From assembly GCA_947179485.1 (NCBI GenBank), contig OX359247.1:50069131-50133130 (forward strand): a stretch of 64,000 nucleotides of DNA. Reading direction: 5' to 3'. A program made the translations under genes and the position numbers. The notes under the pieces were generated by a model. It saw only the letters and a program-made list of their open reading frames with translations, ran no database searches and had not been told where the DNA came from. Numbering within the stretch: the stretch's first letter is position 1; each line of letters opens with the position of its first letter. This document shows, piece by piece, positions 35,342 to 63,678 of the stretch. This DNA is from Allacma fusca. Lineage: Eukaryota; Arthropoda; Collembola; Symphypleona; Sminthuridae.

Positions 35342-36083
35342 GTCTTTCTTAATTTGTAGTCCTTTTTCGTATTTATTAATGTTTACTTTTGTCAGGTACC
35401 AACTTGTGTTGTGAGTGCTGATTTTAATGTTGCATTATGTCTGTTTGCATTGTAAGTTTAATTCAGTAGTGCGGAGAATACTCTATATATTTAAAATGAG
35501 ATTACTTTTTACTATTTCCGGTGTAAATGTAATTAAAAGTCTATTTTATAGTTCTGATTTCATAATGGACTCCTGAGACCCAAACTTATTAACCTACGTG
35601 GGAGGTAATGTTTTTGCCCTGACAAATAATTTAGTTGGGAAGCTGCAGTTATTGAACTGACAGTTCATGAAACATAATGGACATCCTCTACTCTACAAGT
35701 CTGTACTACAAGTTCATACACTACTTAAGTTAATATTGCAGCAACATTCCATAATTCGGAAAAATTATCATTTAACTATCTCCTGTAGCTTTTATTCAAG
35801 ATTTAATTTGGAAAATGGCAGCGGATCACTTTAAAATCTACAAGAAGATGGTTCTGACACCGATGTGGGTGAAGCAGTAGACAAAAGACGATCTGATCAA
35901 AAAGAACAAGAAATGTCAATACCCGAACAAATGTGACAATATTTATTATCTTTTTAAACTACGTTAAAATAGTTCCGAATGCATTGCAGTAATTATATGT
36001 AGTTTATAGTACAATCTTATCATTGTATCGTCCGTTTATATCATACTATATGCCTATGTATCTATATAATTCGGCACATCCCT
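35342..36083. other. Intergenic between two F-box/LRR genes
   Basis: Contains the 3' end of the plus-strand F-box gene. A short acidic frame around 35838-35933 (EDGSDTDVGEAVDKRRSDQK, then stop) looks protein-like but has no convincing partner exon. Confidence 0.35.
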
Positions 36084-36344
36084 TCAGTAAATTTGTATTT
36101 TCTTCAAGTGCCCAAGATAGTCTTCAACAACTTGGACGGACACATGTGGGTTCTGGAATGTACAATTTTGGCTTATAAACACATTTAAATATTTCTGCCA
36201 GTGCAGTGTTTCCGAAATGTCTTCGTAGTACAGTAAAATCTTGTTACAAGGGATTCCCAAACAAGGAGCCTGAGATCTTTGCTCTTTAGAAAAATTATCC
36301 TGTACAATTATTGTGTGGATGGCGGGACCGAGTAGTTGCAACAC
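36084..36344 (-). CDS. Possible exon of unknown gene
   Basis: An open frame of up to 86 codons that opens after a splice-acceptor-like TTTATAAG (near 36345) and ends in a stop, with protein-like composition (YYEDISETLHWQKYLNVF, VQVVEDYLGHLKKIQIY). It lies just downstream of the minus-strand F-box gene, but joining it to that gene's last exon does not keep frame. I do not recognise the family. It may be the last exon of another transcript or chance. Confidence 0.3.
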   Translation of the reverse strand: MLQLLGPAIHTIIVQDNFSKEQRSQAPCLGIPCNKILLYYEDISETLHWQKYLNVFISQNCTFQNPHVSVQVVEDYLGHLKKIQIY

Positions 36345-36429
36345 TTATAAAGAGAAATTCCTTAATTATTGACTTGTAAAAAGATTTACTGTAGTACGCA
36401 CACATTTTTTAATCAAAATTAAGTAACTT

Positions 36430-38042
36430 TTATACCCCATGGAACACCAGCACGTTTAAATTAGGCATCAGAGACAAACAATATTTAATCATATCATCCG
36501 TAATATGGGCATCAGACCCAAAATGAAGCGTCTCAAGTTCTATAAAAACCCAAAGTAAATTAATTATTGTATTTTAAAATTAGTAGCTGTCCCAAGGAAA
36601 GTAGAATATACACACCAAAACTTTCTGATTCAATAAGTCAACGTCAGAAGCATCAGTTTCTAAATATTACGTCTTATTACTAATTATTGTCTAGACGGTT
36701 CATATATACGTATTTTAAATTGTCAGTTACCTGTCAAATCTACAATAGACCCTGTCCTTCTTGGAATGTTCTGGATAGACCATCCAGCCTCCAAACAGTC
36801 ATGAATGACATTCATATGAGTACCGGATATCATAGGGAAGTCAACTGATCCATTAAACCGAAGTTTCTTCAAATATGGAAAGAAGTAGCAAATGTCTCGG
36901 AAGATATTTATACAGAAGCGGGAGTAACGTTGTAAACATGTTAGACTGAAATTCCTGATATTAGGGAATTTCATACTCAGACAAGAGAGAAGAAGTGGCA
37001 TTTTGATGTCCAAAGCATTTTCTTCAGTAGACATCGTATCCTGCACAAATACCCTCACGAACTCTACACCATCATGCGGATCAAAGTCCTTCTCCAAATG
37101 AGTCCAAAAAGTTTTGGGAATTTTCACATCTATCTCCTGTAATAATGGGAATCTGTCCATAGTGAAGGGACTCAATCCAGTTTCCCAAATACATATGCGG
37201 CGCAAATTCGGGAAAGCATTATTTAACACAACTTTGATATTTAGCTCTAAATCTTCTATAAAGGGTGAAACTTTCTCAATTAGCAAGGCAAGCGGCTCAG
37301 CATAAGTTTCCTCCGTGCTGTTCCAGATCATTAGTCGTAATTTCTTCAAGGCCCGGGGAGATATCCTGTTTCCAAGGAAATTCCATGCATCCGTTGAGAT
37401 TGCTGCACAAGATAAGTCTAACTCTGTCAGATCCCTTAGAGTATTATCGGGCAGGAGCATCGTCAGCATTCTCGGATTGTCGCTGTGTATTCCAATTATC
37501 TCCAAAGGAGAGTCCTGTATGATGTCTCTTATGAATTGTGTATCTTCTCGGTGCTCGGACTTGCAAGTATCCATGAAAAAGAAGCATTTCAGATGTGTCA
37601 ACCGTATTTGATCTTTGATACTTAAGCTAGTCAAGCAATCCGCTTCACTATAAATCGACAAATTTGTAATGTTTGAACTTTTAGCGTTCAGGAAAGCTTC
37701 CAGCGCTTTGGGATTCAAGAGGGATTCATTACCAAACCGAAGAACTATGCTCGTGACGGTTACATTTGGTAGGAGAATAATGTCATTAAAGCAAGTGTCA
37801 GTGAAGGATGAAGCGATGATGTGGAAATTTTTGAAAGGGGAAGGCAAATACTTGAAAGGGCCGACAATTCTGTTGTATAGCAAATGTCGCAGATCATTTA
37901 AATGCGGTGTTTTCTCTTTAACCGTTACATATGACCGCGATCGGAGAACTTCGCAGGCAGAATGATTCCAGAACGTGCATACTAGTCGACAGGTCTTCAG
38001 GAGTTGTATGTCTTCTATCATTGGCAGGAACAGTGAGGATAT
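36430..38042 (-). CDS. F-box/LRR protein, first exon not found
   Basis: Two exons seen on the minus strand: 38042-36731 and 36539-36430. The first opens right after an acceptor (TTGTTGCAG) with ISSLFLPMIEDIQLLKTCRL, then VCTFWNHSACEVLRSRSYVT: the C-terminal two thirds of an F-box, so an upstream exon must supply the LPxE part, exactly as in the gene at 33625. LRR-like segments follow (LRDLTELDLSCAAIS, LKKLRLMIWN, FPNLRRICIWE, FPNIRNFSLTC, FPYLKKLRFNG). The small last exon adds LETLHFGSDAHITDDMIKYC and LMPNLNVLVFHGV, then TAA; phase 1 joins it cleanly. Visible length 473 residues. Confidence 0.8.
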
Positions 38043-39834
38043 CTGCAACAATTTTATTTGTAATGACTATTTTTATTTAAGACACAGTTTTTAAGAATAT
38101 TTTGTATAACTGTAGATACATATGTAAAATATTTTCGTTGTATGTATGCAAAGAGCAAAAATCAAATTTCGTTAGCTTTGAACGCAGATGATTTCTTTTA
38201 TGCTTTTTGATTTTGCTCCCTTTAAAAAATGTCTGCAGATGCTTATATTTGCTTCTTAGTCAGAGACAAGTTACAAGCTATAGCAAATCATTTGACTAGG
38301 ATGAAAGTAGTTATGGCTAATAATGATTTGTAAGTATTTGTACTACCAAATCCGGAAATCCGGTCACATTTTGCCCCGTAATGTTCTGAGCTGACGTCAG
38401 GACGGGAGTTCTCTCAAGATATAAATTTTTGTGAACCTTTTGTTCACACTCTCCTTTAATTAACATTTTTTGAACGGAAGCAATTTCTATTTTCCCAGGT
38501 CAGATAATTCACTAACATTTTCAGACGAACAAACCAGTAAAAAATTGTGATAGTTATTACACTCGTAGACGTAAAGAAGTTGACAGATGATTGTGCTAGG
38601 CGTAACTGAAAACTAAAATTCTGACGATCTATAAATAGGAAATGCGCAAAATAGATCTGAGGAAAAATCTATCCTCTACGATGTGGGTTTTTAAGTATAA
38701 GTAAATACGAAAGTAACATTTTACCATTCTTGAACAAATATGTACTATATATGTATACTGCATACGGACATAATACTTATATTATCAAGGAAGACATTCA
38801 CTAGAACCGAGCTTTCCGTAGCGCTGCTATGTTAATTTATTTACAATACTTTAAAATCTTTTAAAAATGTAAACAATTATTCAATTAGCATTATTTACTT
38901 TAAATACCTATTCAAATGTTGTTCTGACAAGTGCGTTGGAAATGTTGCGAATGTCATTCTATACACCTTTTGCTGAGAGAAAAAACTGATGAGAATTTCT
39001 ACAGCGAATAATAATACAGGGTTTACCATGTACAGGGTTAGGAAAAAACATTAAAAACAGCAGGAGCAGCAGCCACAGCTATTTACTACAACCATAAATC
39101 CTTACATTAGAAGTAGATTGCGTCTACTTGTCCATAATTTTGGAGGTGCTACTTACGACCAGACCGCCCATCCACAATTTATGAGCTTATTTAATCGCGT
39201 ACTGGAAAATCGAATGCCCAGCTCATAAAATTTGAAGGATGGTTAACACCCTTTTACAGTGCCTGCGTTGATGTGGGGTGTGGTAACAGTTCATTCTTCA
39301 AGTGGACTTGATCTGCCCATTTCAACTTTAGCCACAAGTTGTGGCACACAAATCAGATTCTATAAACCATTCACTTGAAACTTCTCGTAATTTTTCGACA
39401 TTATTTTTTTCCGATAGCAGGTGGTTTTAAAGATTATGATCTCTGGATGGGTTTCGGGGTCCTGGCAGTATTTCACAAAGATTGCAAATAGTGTTGTAAA
39501 TGATACAATGTTATGAAATTATGCTTTAACTTTGTGAATTGAAACAAAATGAAAAACATCAAATACAGATATTTAAGGATTCCATTTAGGTAATCTTGTT
39601 TCTATTACTCATCTATGCTCGTATAGTTTAATTTTTGTGTTATAACAATAATAATGCAAACATTTATAAATCCCGATGTTTCATCTTCCCTAGAGCAGCT
39701 TCACTTCAGTAGTTGAGCTAAAAATAAAAAAGATGGGGTACAAAAAGGAGCTTAAAATTATTATTTTTTCCTGATAAACTCTCCAGTGAAAAATACATAT
39801 GTACTTACCTTGATGACCTATGCCTGACCTGAGA
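38043..39834. other. Intergenic, contains upstream region of the minus-strand F-box gene
   Basis: Should contain the missing first exon of that gene, but no candidate with a phase-0 donor and an F-box start was convincing. A CTGACGTCAG palindrome (38391-38400, CRE-like core) and an inverted repeat TGTGAAC/GTTCACA (38430-38448) lie about 350-400 bp upstream of the known exon. Confidence 0.35.
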
Positions 39835-40143
39835 CTAACCACCAAAGCCCGGAGGAAAGCGATGGGAATGATGAGTTGTACACTGGCTATAGCGTGACCT
39901 CCAAATGCATGTGGGACCCTGTCCGCAATGCTGTCTGGTTCTGTGTTTTGAGCAGAAATTGTTCGCTCTTATCGTCCGATGAAGCAGTGTCCCCGGGAAA
40001 ATATTTTCTCCTTCCATTTTGTGAACATTGTCACTGTTCTGCGAAGCCTCCTGTGACAATGCAAAGGCAGATATGGTAAATATAAGCACAACCAAGAAAA
40101 GACCCCTTCTGGAGAGATGACTAGGAACCGGAAGAAATGACAT
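39835..40143 (-). CDS. Secreted cysteine-rich prepropeptide (peptide A)
   Basis: A 102-residue intronless coding frame. A clear signal peptide (RRGLFLVVLIFTISAFALS, about residues 12-30) is followed by a polar propeptide, then LHRTIR, an R-x-x-R furin-type site, and a C-terminal domain of about 43 residues with exactly four cysteines in spacing C-x8-C-x5-C-x8-C, including TCIWRSR. It ends His/Pro/Gly-rich. The arrangement matches the neighbour at 40886-41209. A GTAAGT donor about 25 bp after the stop suggests a 3' UTR intron. Family not recognised; a hormone-like, antimicrobial or other extracellular role is open. Confidence 0.65.
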   Translation of the reverse strand: MSFLPVPSHLSRRGLFLVVLIFTISAFALSQEASQNSDNVHKMEGENIFPGTLLHRTIRANNFCSKHRTRQHCGQGPTCIWRSRYSQCTTHHSHRFPPGFGG

Positions 40144-40885
40144 ATCGTGCTTGTTACAGGGAACTAGTACTTGTTGGGGAAGTATTTTGGTTACAAGGGA
40201 GTTAGCTTAAAATTGAATGGTACCGATTTCTGGAATAACTGTAGATTCCGTCAACCCATCAAACTTTATGCAATCATGGGTGGACATCGATTGGGAAGTA
40301 CAATAATTGAGTTGTATTTATAGCCACTGACTTCTAGAAACTTTAGTGACTAACTGATTAAGGACATAATTGCTACTTGTAAGAATATTTTCCGCAAATT
40401 ATTATCTCATTAGGAAATACGTGTGGCTTTAACTGAGCTTCGATGTATTTCCGGGTTTTATTTACTAATATTCCATTATCACACGTAAATATAGCCACAC
40501 ACAAATAATTTTTTACACACGTTAAGTTATAGCAATAAAAAATGTCCTTGTTCTAAATGAAAATGGATATCTATGCTTAATTAATGTGCTTGTATTGTGC
40601 TATATGTAACTTACTTAAATATTATACGAAGAATAAGTGTGTCTGTAATTTATGTATGTAAAAATAACGACATTAATTTTTTTTAAATAACATTACAAAT
40701 TATTAATCATTTGTATCCAAAGTTAGAAACGAAGGTTAATAAAAAATAAATATATCAATAATTCTCGTGAGGTATGCATTCTAGTACAAATTGCCCATAT
40801 ACTCTTAATTGATCAGATGTTTGAGTTCCGATCCCATGCTGTTCACACACATTATGCCTAAACTTGCTAGTTGTGACAGAGACGG
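40144..40885. other. Spacer between the two peptide genes
   Basis: AT-rich, no other frame or repeat recognised. Holds the promoter of peptide A and the 3' region of peptide B. Confidence 0.4.
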
Positions 40886-41209
40886 CTATTGTAGGTATTG
40901 AAAACGGGTAAAACATTCCCTCCGGTGCTTTTTATACGTCCAAGTACAAAAGGGTGTACTCAAGCACGCCTTCATGGTTTGATGAGATGAGCAATCGCCT
41001 TCGTATCTTTTTCGCCTTGTTTGATCACGTTCCTGACTATCCTGAAGTGTAAACTCCCGAGATATCCTAATGTGAGTCGCATTTGGAATGTCTGTAGGAT
41101 AGTGAAATTCTCCTGATGGTTTCAGCCCGGATGAAACAACGAGTGTACAAATGAACAGTAAGTGTAGAATTAACGGTGAACCAAGTGTGAAAGACATTTT
41201 TTTTTTCAA
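40886..41209 (-). CDS. Secreted cysteine-rich prepropeptide (peptide B)
   Basis: A 107-residue intronless frame; translation may begin at Met1 or Met5. Signal peptide about residues 5-28 (LILHLLFICTLVVSSG). A propeptide of about 40 residues ends in TRRKR, a strong furin-type tetrabasic site. The predicted mature peptide is about 39 residues with four cysteines spaced C-x8-C-x5-C-x10-C, containing FCTWTYKK. Order, spacing and the C-[IT]-W motif match peptide A, so the two are probably an old tandem duplication. Two disulfides are expected. Function unknown; I found no match to a named family. Confidence 0.68.
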   Translation of the reverse strand: MKKKMSFTLGSPLILHLLFICTLVVSSGLKPSGEFHYPTDIPNATHIRISREFTLQDSQERDQTRRKRYEGDCSSHQTMKACLSTPFCTWTYKKHRRECFTRFQYLQ

Positions 41210-41567
41210 TTTAACTTGATTTAAAAAATAGATAATTTGTTAAAATATTCGTCACTTATCACCCTTCTTGTATTGTTGCTTTCCAGCCTAGTGCTATTTC
41301 TTATTTTCGATTAACTATGGCTAGGTAAGAATAAGGTGACAGCAGATTTTTGTCTCGATTGATTTTCTTTCCAATTCTGTGCACGAAGACCAAAGGACAG
41401 GAAATTTTCCGATAAAATGCAGTAAGATTACTCTTTCTGCCTGAAAGGAAAACAAATACAGTACTAAATCCCTATAAACTACATCCTTATATGTTATAAT
41501 AACATTTTATTTACAGGGCGAAAAAGTTGGGCAACATCATGTTCACACTATAATTTTTCTCATTAGA

Positions 41568-41961
41568 CAGGGTATCCCACATCCTTTTTCTCCCACCTTC
41601 CCCCCTAGCTGATATAAGACACAAGGACACAAAATATGTGATTCCATCATATTAAAGAAAATTCTTTTCCTAATTTTTAAAAATTTGTTTCATTGACCTA
41701 GATCAAAAATTGCGGTCACAGTCGTCAAGAACCTGAAGCAAAGTCATGATTTTTTGAGGACTGATTAAAAATTTTTGTTCTACGCAAAAAATTTTCGAAC
41801 ATTTCGTTCAGTTCATAATTTCCTGCAAACGAGCATTTTGACATAGATTAATGATACAGTTTTTAAAAAATCTGGAAAAAGATTTTATTAAAAATTTGGG
41901 GATTACATATTTTGTGCCCTTGTCCCATATATGGGAGGGGAATAGGATATGGAACACTCTG
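41568..41961. mobile_element. MITE-like inverted-repeat element (394 bp)
   Basis: Left end CAGGGTATCCCACATCCT and right end (inverse) CAGAGTGTTCCATATCCT form TIRs. Inverted similarity continues inward through ACAAGGACACAAAATATGTG against ACAAGGGCACAAAATATGTA. No frame and no obvious target duplication, so the family is not assigned. Confidence 0.6.
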
Positions 41962-44900
41962 AATACATGAGCATGCCACTTAAGTTATATTTCATTCTAC
42001 TACTTTTAGGACTCTACTCTTATCAAGAGGGACTGCACTGTAAAAAGTTCCGTCGCAACATAAATTGGGTCACACAGTGGTAAATTTTGTGCACGGAAAT
42101 ATATGACACTCACCACATGTAAAGGTACTTACGTGCGCCACAACAGGACTTCCTGTGTTCTTACGTTTTATATAATTATTACATTTAAATGCCCAACAAT
42201 ACTTCATTCGGTCAATATAAATGCTTATGCTAAGGAAATTAAAGCAAAAACATCTCAAAACACCAACTATGTATTTCAATTTATAAAGCGTATTATAAAT
42301 ATGGACCGTGTTGTAATAATAAAAAAAATTCAATGAACCAACTACTTATGATAACAGTATTAATAAAGAAAGAAAAACGTATGTATTTCAAGCCCTGCCA
42401 AATAACAACTCCTTGGTACTGTAGAAAATAAATAAATAATTTGCTATCCGTTTGCAAATATGTACATACTTTGGCAGCTCGCAAACCTGGCTCCAGGAAT
42501 TGAATGGTGATTTCTATTCTAAAGAGGAAGAACCACTTACAGACAAAGTACCTTAAGATGTTGTTTTTACCTGTTATTGATTGAATATAAAAATTGTACA
42601 CAGAACAATTCTACAAGTATATAATTACGTATATACCATTATAGTAATTCTGTTTTCCAGAAATCATTACGATTGTTTTTCATATAAATTGGAGCCAGAT
42701 ATTCCAATCTTTGGCGAATTAAATCCACAAGCAAATTTGTTCAGACAATCATCCCATTTAAAAAGCATAAATTCCCGATTTAAAAATGTGATTGCAGTAA
42801 ATGTAATGTACCACTGGTATTTTTTTCAATTTACAAGAGGGTGAAAAATAAGATGACAATAAATTGGCTAATAGAATCAGTTGATATTTTTGTACAATTC
42901 CTGAAATAACTAGATATGCTTTCACCAAAGCATCAAATGTTAAATATTACACATAAGCCTCATACATGTTTGAAGATTTTCCTCAAATTGAACAAAGTAT
43001 TTGTGAACAAGGAAACAAATCTGCTCCATATGCAAGCCGTACCAAACTATAATAGGTTCTTTTTCTGCAATTTATATGCTCACAATGAAAGTATAAACGC
43101 GAAACATTTCATTGTAGTATGATTTTCTCATGCTATGCAATTATCAATAATGCAATGAACTGAGACCGATCTTTCCTGTGAGTATTTTTATTATATGATT
43201 ATAGTATGGAGTAATCCATCAATCAAGTAACATTCTGTAGCACTTGCAATTCTTACATGGACATTCATGTAATAAGTAAATCATTCGTATATTTAAAATT
43301 TGTTTAGCTTATAATAAACATTTTTTTTCAAGTTTTCGACTCACAATATTTTCAAGTCCGTCACTCGTTATCGTTAGTCGATCTAAAAACGGTGTTGTTC
43401 TATTTTCAGCTAAAGACTTATCCATTTAATTTTATATTTTATTCTACCTTCAAACTTGTAATTAATCAATTAATCCTGGTGATGCAATAGGTTGTATTCG
43501 TACAGTCTTTACAACTTAAAATTAAGTCTAACTGTTGTCAACAAACACAATAATTCCTGGAGGTATCAACATGCTTCAGGTTATAGAAAAAGCATTTAAT
43601 TGAAACTAGATTATCGTAGTTGGTTTACCCCGCTCTGCTAACAGAAATTTACGTTCACATACAAATAATGTTTCATGCAACGGAAATTTAAATGTAGCGG
43701 ACACAGACCACAAGAAGCTTCGCGAAGGCAAAATGATTATCCAGAAATAATGAATTTTCCTTGTTCTGATTTAAGTTATAAGGTACTTTTATTCATGTAG
43801 TAATGTGAATAGTATTTAAATGACGTGCGTGTATGACTATTACATAACATACGTTATGAGTCTACAGTTTCTACTTACTGTAATTGCTAGTAATACCATG
43901 TTTGACATGGTATTTCAACATAATAACCGGAGGCTATACCCTATTAAATTTGTAGCTGTTCCGTCATCGATATTCAGGTGTAATAGTAGCATAAAAGCGT
44001 TTAAAATCCTAGTTAAATTAGTATTCCGTCACAAGTTTATATTGCTCTGTATTCCCTTTAAACCTACATGGCCAGAAGCCAGCAGGGGTTGTCTACTGAC
44101 TACTATCGCGGATTTCAGTTAGTTAATTACTTATTATCATGATTTAAATTCGTTAGCATGTTGATACTTGCACAATTCCTTCAAGTTATTGTTATTTCTT
44201 AACTCATACACATGCTCTCTTACTGTAAACTCCAAGATTAGTACCTAATGAATTCCATAGCCGTGGGCAGCACCTCACATGCTTTCCACATGGAAATGGT
44301 CATCAATAATAGTTACGTACTCTCAATAATTATAAAATAATATTAGTTATATTTTTATGAAATTAGTTTCCACAAGTTGTTGCATAACCTATTCGATAAC
44401 AATTATATTTCAAGTGATGATAAATTGACAAAATTCTAAAGACGAAGGAGAACCATTGTCAGAATATGTACAGGTCGAGTCCAACTTCTTCTTATCGACG
44501 CTTTTAACAAGAATATTTACAGACGCTGATGCACGTAATATTTCATATAATTAGTCATCGGTAATTAATAATACACGGGTGAATTAAAGTTGCATGCTAA
44601 CTTCTAGCTTTAAAATCCGTGGTTTCAACGGCACGCGAATTAGAGAATCGAGATTTCATCTAGAATACATAATTAACTTGATCGTTTAATTTTCATTATT
44701 ACCTAATTATGCATGTGTATTTACAACTATATGTATAACTGTACTTCATATGTAATCTAAAACCTACATTAAAGTTGAAAGAGAAAATTCGCTATTATTT
44801 TCACAAGCATAAATTCATTTGCACCAGCAATTGGAAAGTACATGAGGAATGTCCTGGTTTTTGACGACGTCAAAGATATTACAGTATAAGTAGGTCAAAG

Positions 44901-45690
44901 TTTCAATACGGTGTTTACAAATTCCTTCCCATAATGTGACGGAGTGCACGCAAATTTCTCCTCACTCGTCTTCTCATGCAGTAATCCATCATGGACTTTT
45001 GTAAACATCTTACTGCTCAATCTTATCTGATCCTACTCCATAGGCTTTTACAAAGTACAACAAACATCTTGATTATTTACGTGAATTACATTTTTCACCG
45101 TTCCAAAAGGAGACCAAAGCGTAACAAATGAGAAGAGGAAAACTCATGATAACATTTTTACTCGACTCAACGAATCCAATACGTTGCTGAAGAATTAGAA
45201 CAACAATTTAATAACAATGCATAAAATGTAATAATACATCACAAAATTTAATTAATTAGTATATAAATGCATACATATTGCTGTATGCACGTACAGAAAT
45301 ATGGACATAATTTAATCTTGCAAATTCCAGATTTGTGATATTTCCGTCCTCTAATAATTAATAATGGAATAATGATACACATCAGAATCTGACTGACTGA
45401 CAAGTCGCTTGCGCTATGTACTCATTTACATACAAGCTTATCACACTAATTTCAGTTGTCTTTGACGTTAGTTTTACAGTTGTGACACAACATACGTGTG
45501 TATGCTTTTTTTTTGGTATAATTGTATCTATGGGTACAAATGTACTTCCTTGTAAAATCTTAACATTCGAAGAATCTTCACTGCATACAGGACAACGATA
45601 CCGTTACACGCTTCAATTTACAGACTCATGATTAGAAACAAGTAAACTTATCAAACAATCAATTGAGATTGTTTTCCACATTATTTTATG
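41962..45690. other. Intergenic, AT-rich, no confirmed gene
   Basis: About 3.7 kb. The only suggestive item is a 25-codon frame on the minus strand (42207-42133) ending at a good GTAAGT donor and starting MKYCWAFKCNN, like the first exon of a zinc-finger (THAP-type) gene. No following exon was found. Otherwise nothing recognised. Confidence 0.4.
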
Positions 45691-45696
45691 CAATTA

Positions 45697-45702
45697 TTTA
45701 TT
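45697..45702 (-). terminator. Poly(A) signal shared by NSF and the downstream frame
   Basis: AATAAA on the minus strand, about 80 bp after the glycine-zipper stop. No AATAAA lies between the NSF stop (46173) and this site, which suggests one common 3' end for both coding segments. Confidence 0.5.
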
Positions 45703-45779
45703 TAGACAATAATAAACAATACTCAGTAGTAATAATTAGTAACAGCTAATATCATATTAAAACCGAAATTATCGTTAAG

Positions 45780-46172
45780 CTATTGGGGTTGTTGCTGTGC
45801 CTGAGCAGCCATAATCCACGCTAACCATTCCTCATCTTCTTTCTCCTGCTTGGACTTTTTTGGCCGGCGAGTGTCCGCTTTGCCATTGGTCACCTCTCCT
45901 GCTATGAAGCCAAAGATGATTCCAAACGTGAGTCCAACAATGAGGCCAACAATAATACCGAGAGTGAGACCAACAGCGACGCCCACTGCCATGCCAAAGA
46001 GCCCACCAACCCCACCACCAACACACAATCCTACGAGCGGCCAACAATCATGGAGGCAGCCGCAAACCGCACCGCCTAGTCTGAACCAACAAGACCAATC
46101 TTTACAATTAAAGCCTTGACCTCGCTGCCTAGCTGGTGGACCAGGCGAGGGGGTTGGGGGCCCACATAAATC
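45780..46172 (-). CDS. Glycine-zipper membrane protein frame, in frame directly after the NSF stop
   Basis: A 130-codon frame that begins immediately after the NSF TAG and stays in the NSF frame. Segments in order: Pro-rich (GPPTPSPGPPARQRGQG), a Cys/Trp cluster (CKDWSCWFRLGGAVCGCLHD, then CW), a hydrophobic stretch of about 45 residues in which Gly falls every fourth residue (GLTLGIIVGLIVGLTFGIIF), then a basic/acidic tail (TRRPKKSKQEKEDEEW) and a Gln-rich end. The first in-frame ATG is inside the hydrophobic part (LFGMAVG). Glycine zippers mediate helix packing in membranes. Options: readthrough extension of NSF, second cistron, or a separate gene with an unseen first exon. The protein-like pattern makes chance unlikely. 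Confidence 0.6.
   Translation of the reverse strand, partial: DLCGPPTPSPGPPARQRGQGFNCKDWSCWFRLGGAVCGCLHDCWPLVGLCVGGGVGGLFGMAVGVAVGLTLGIIVGLIVGLTFGIIFGFIAGEVTNGKADTRRPKKSKQEKEDEEWLAWIMAAQAQQQPQ

Positions 46173-63678
<17,506 letters not shown>

Noticed and set aside
35838-35933. Acidic frame EDGSDTDVGEAVDK as an exon
   Set aside because: Too short and no phase-compatible partner; mentioned only as part of the spacer.
45850-46119. Plus-strand frame opposite the glycine zipper (Pro/Thr-rich)
   Set aside because: Mirror image of the periodic glycine codons; the minus-strand frame has the membrane and charge pattern of a real protein and the NSF linkage.
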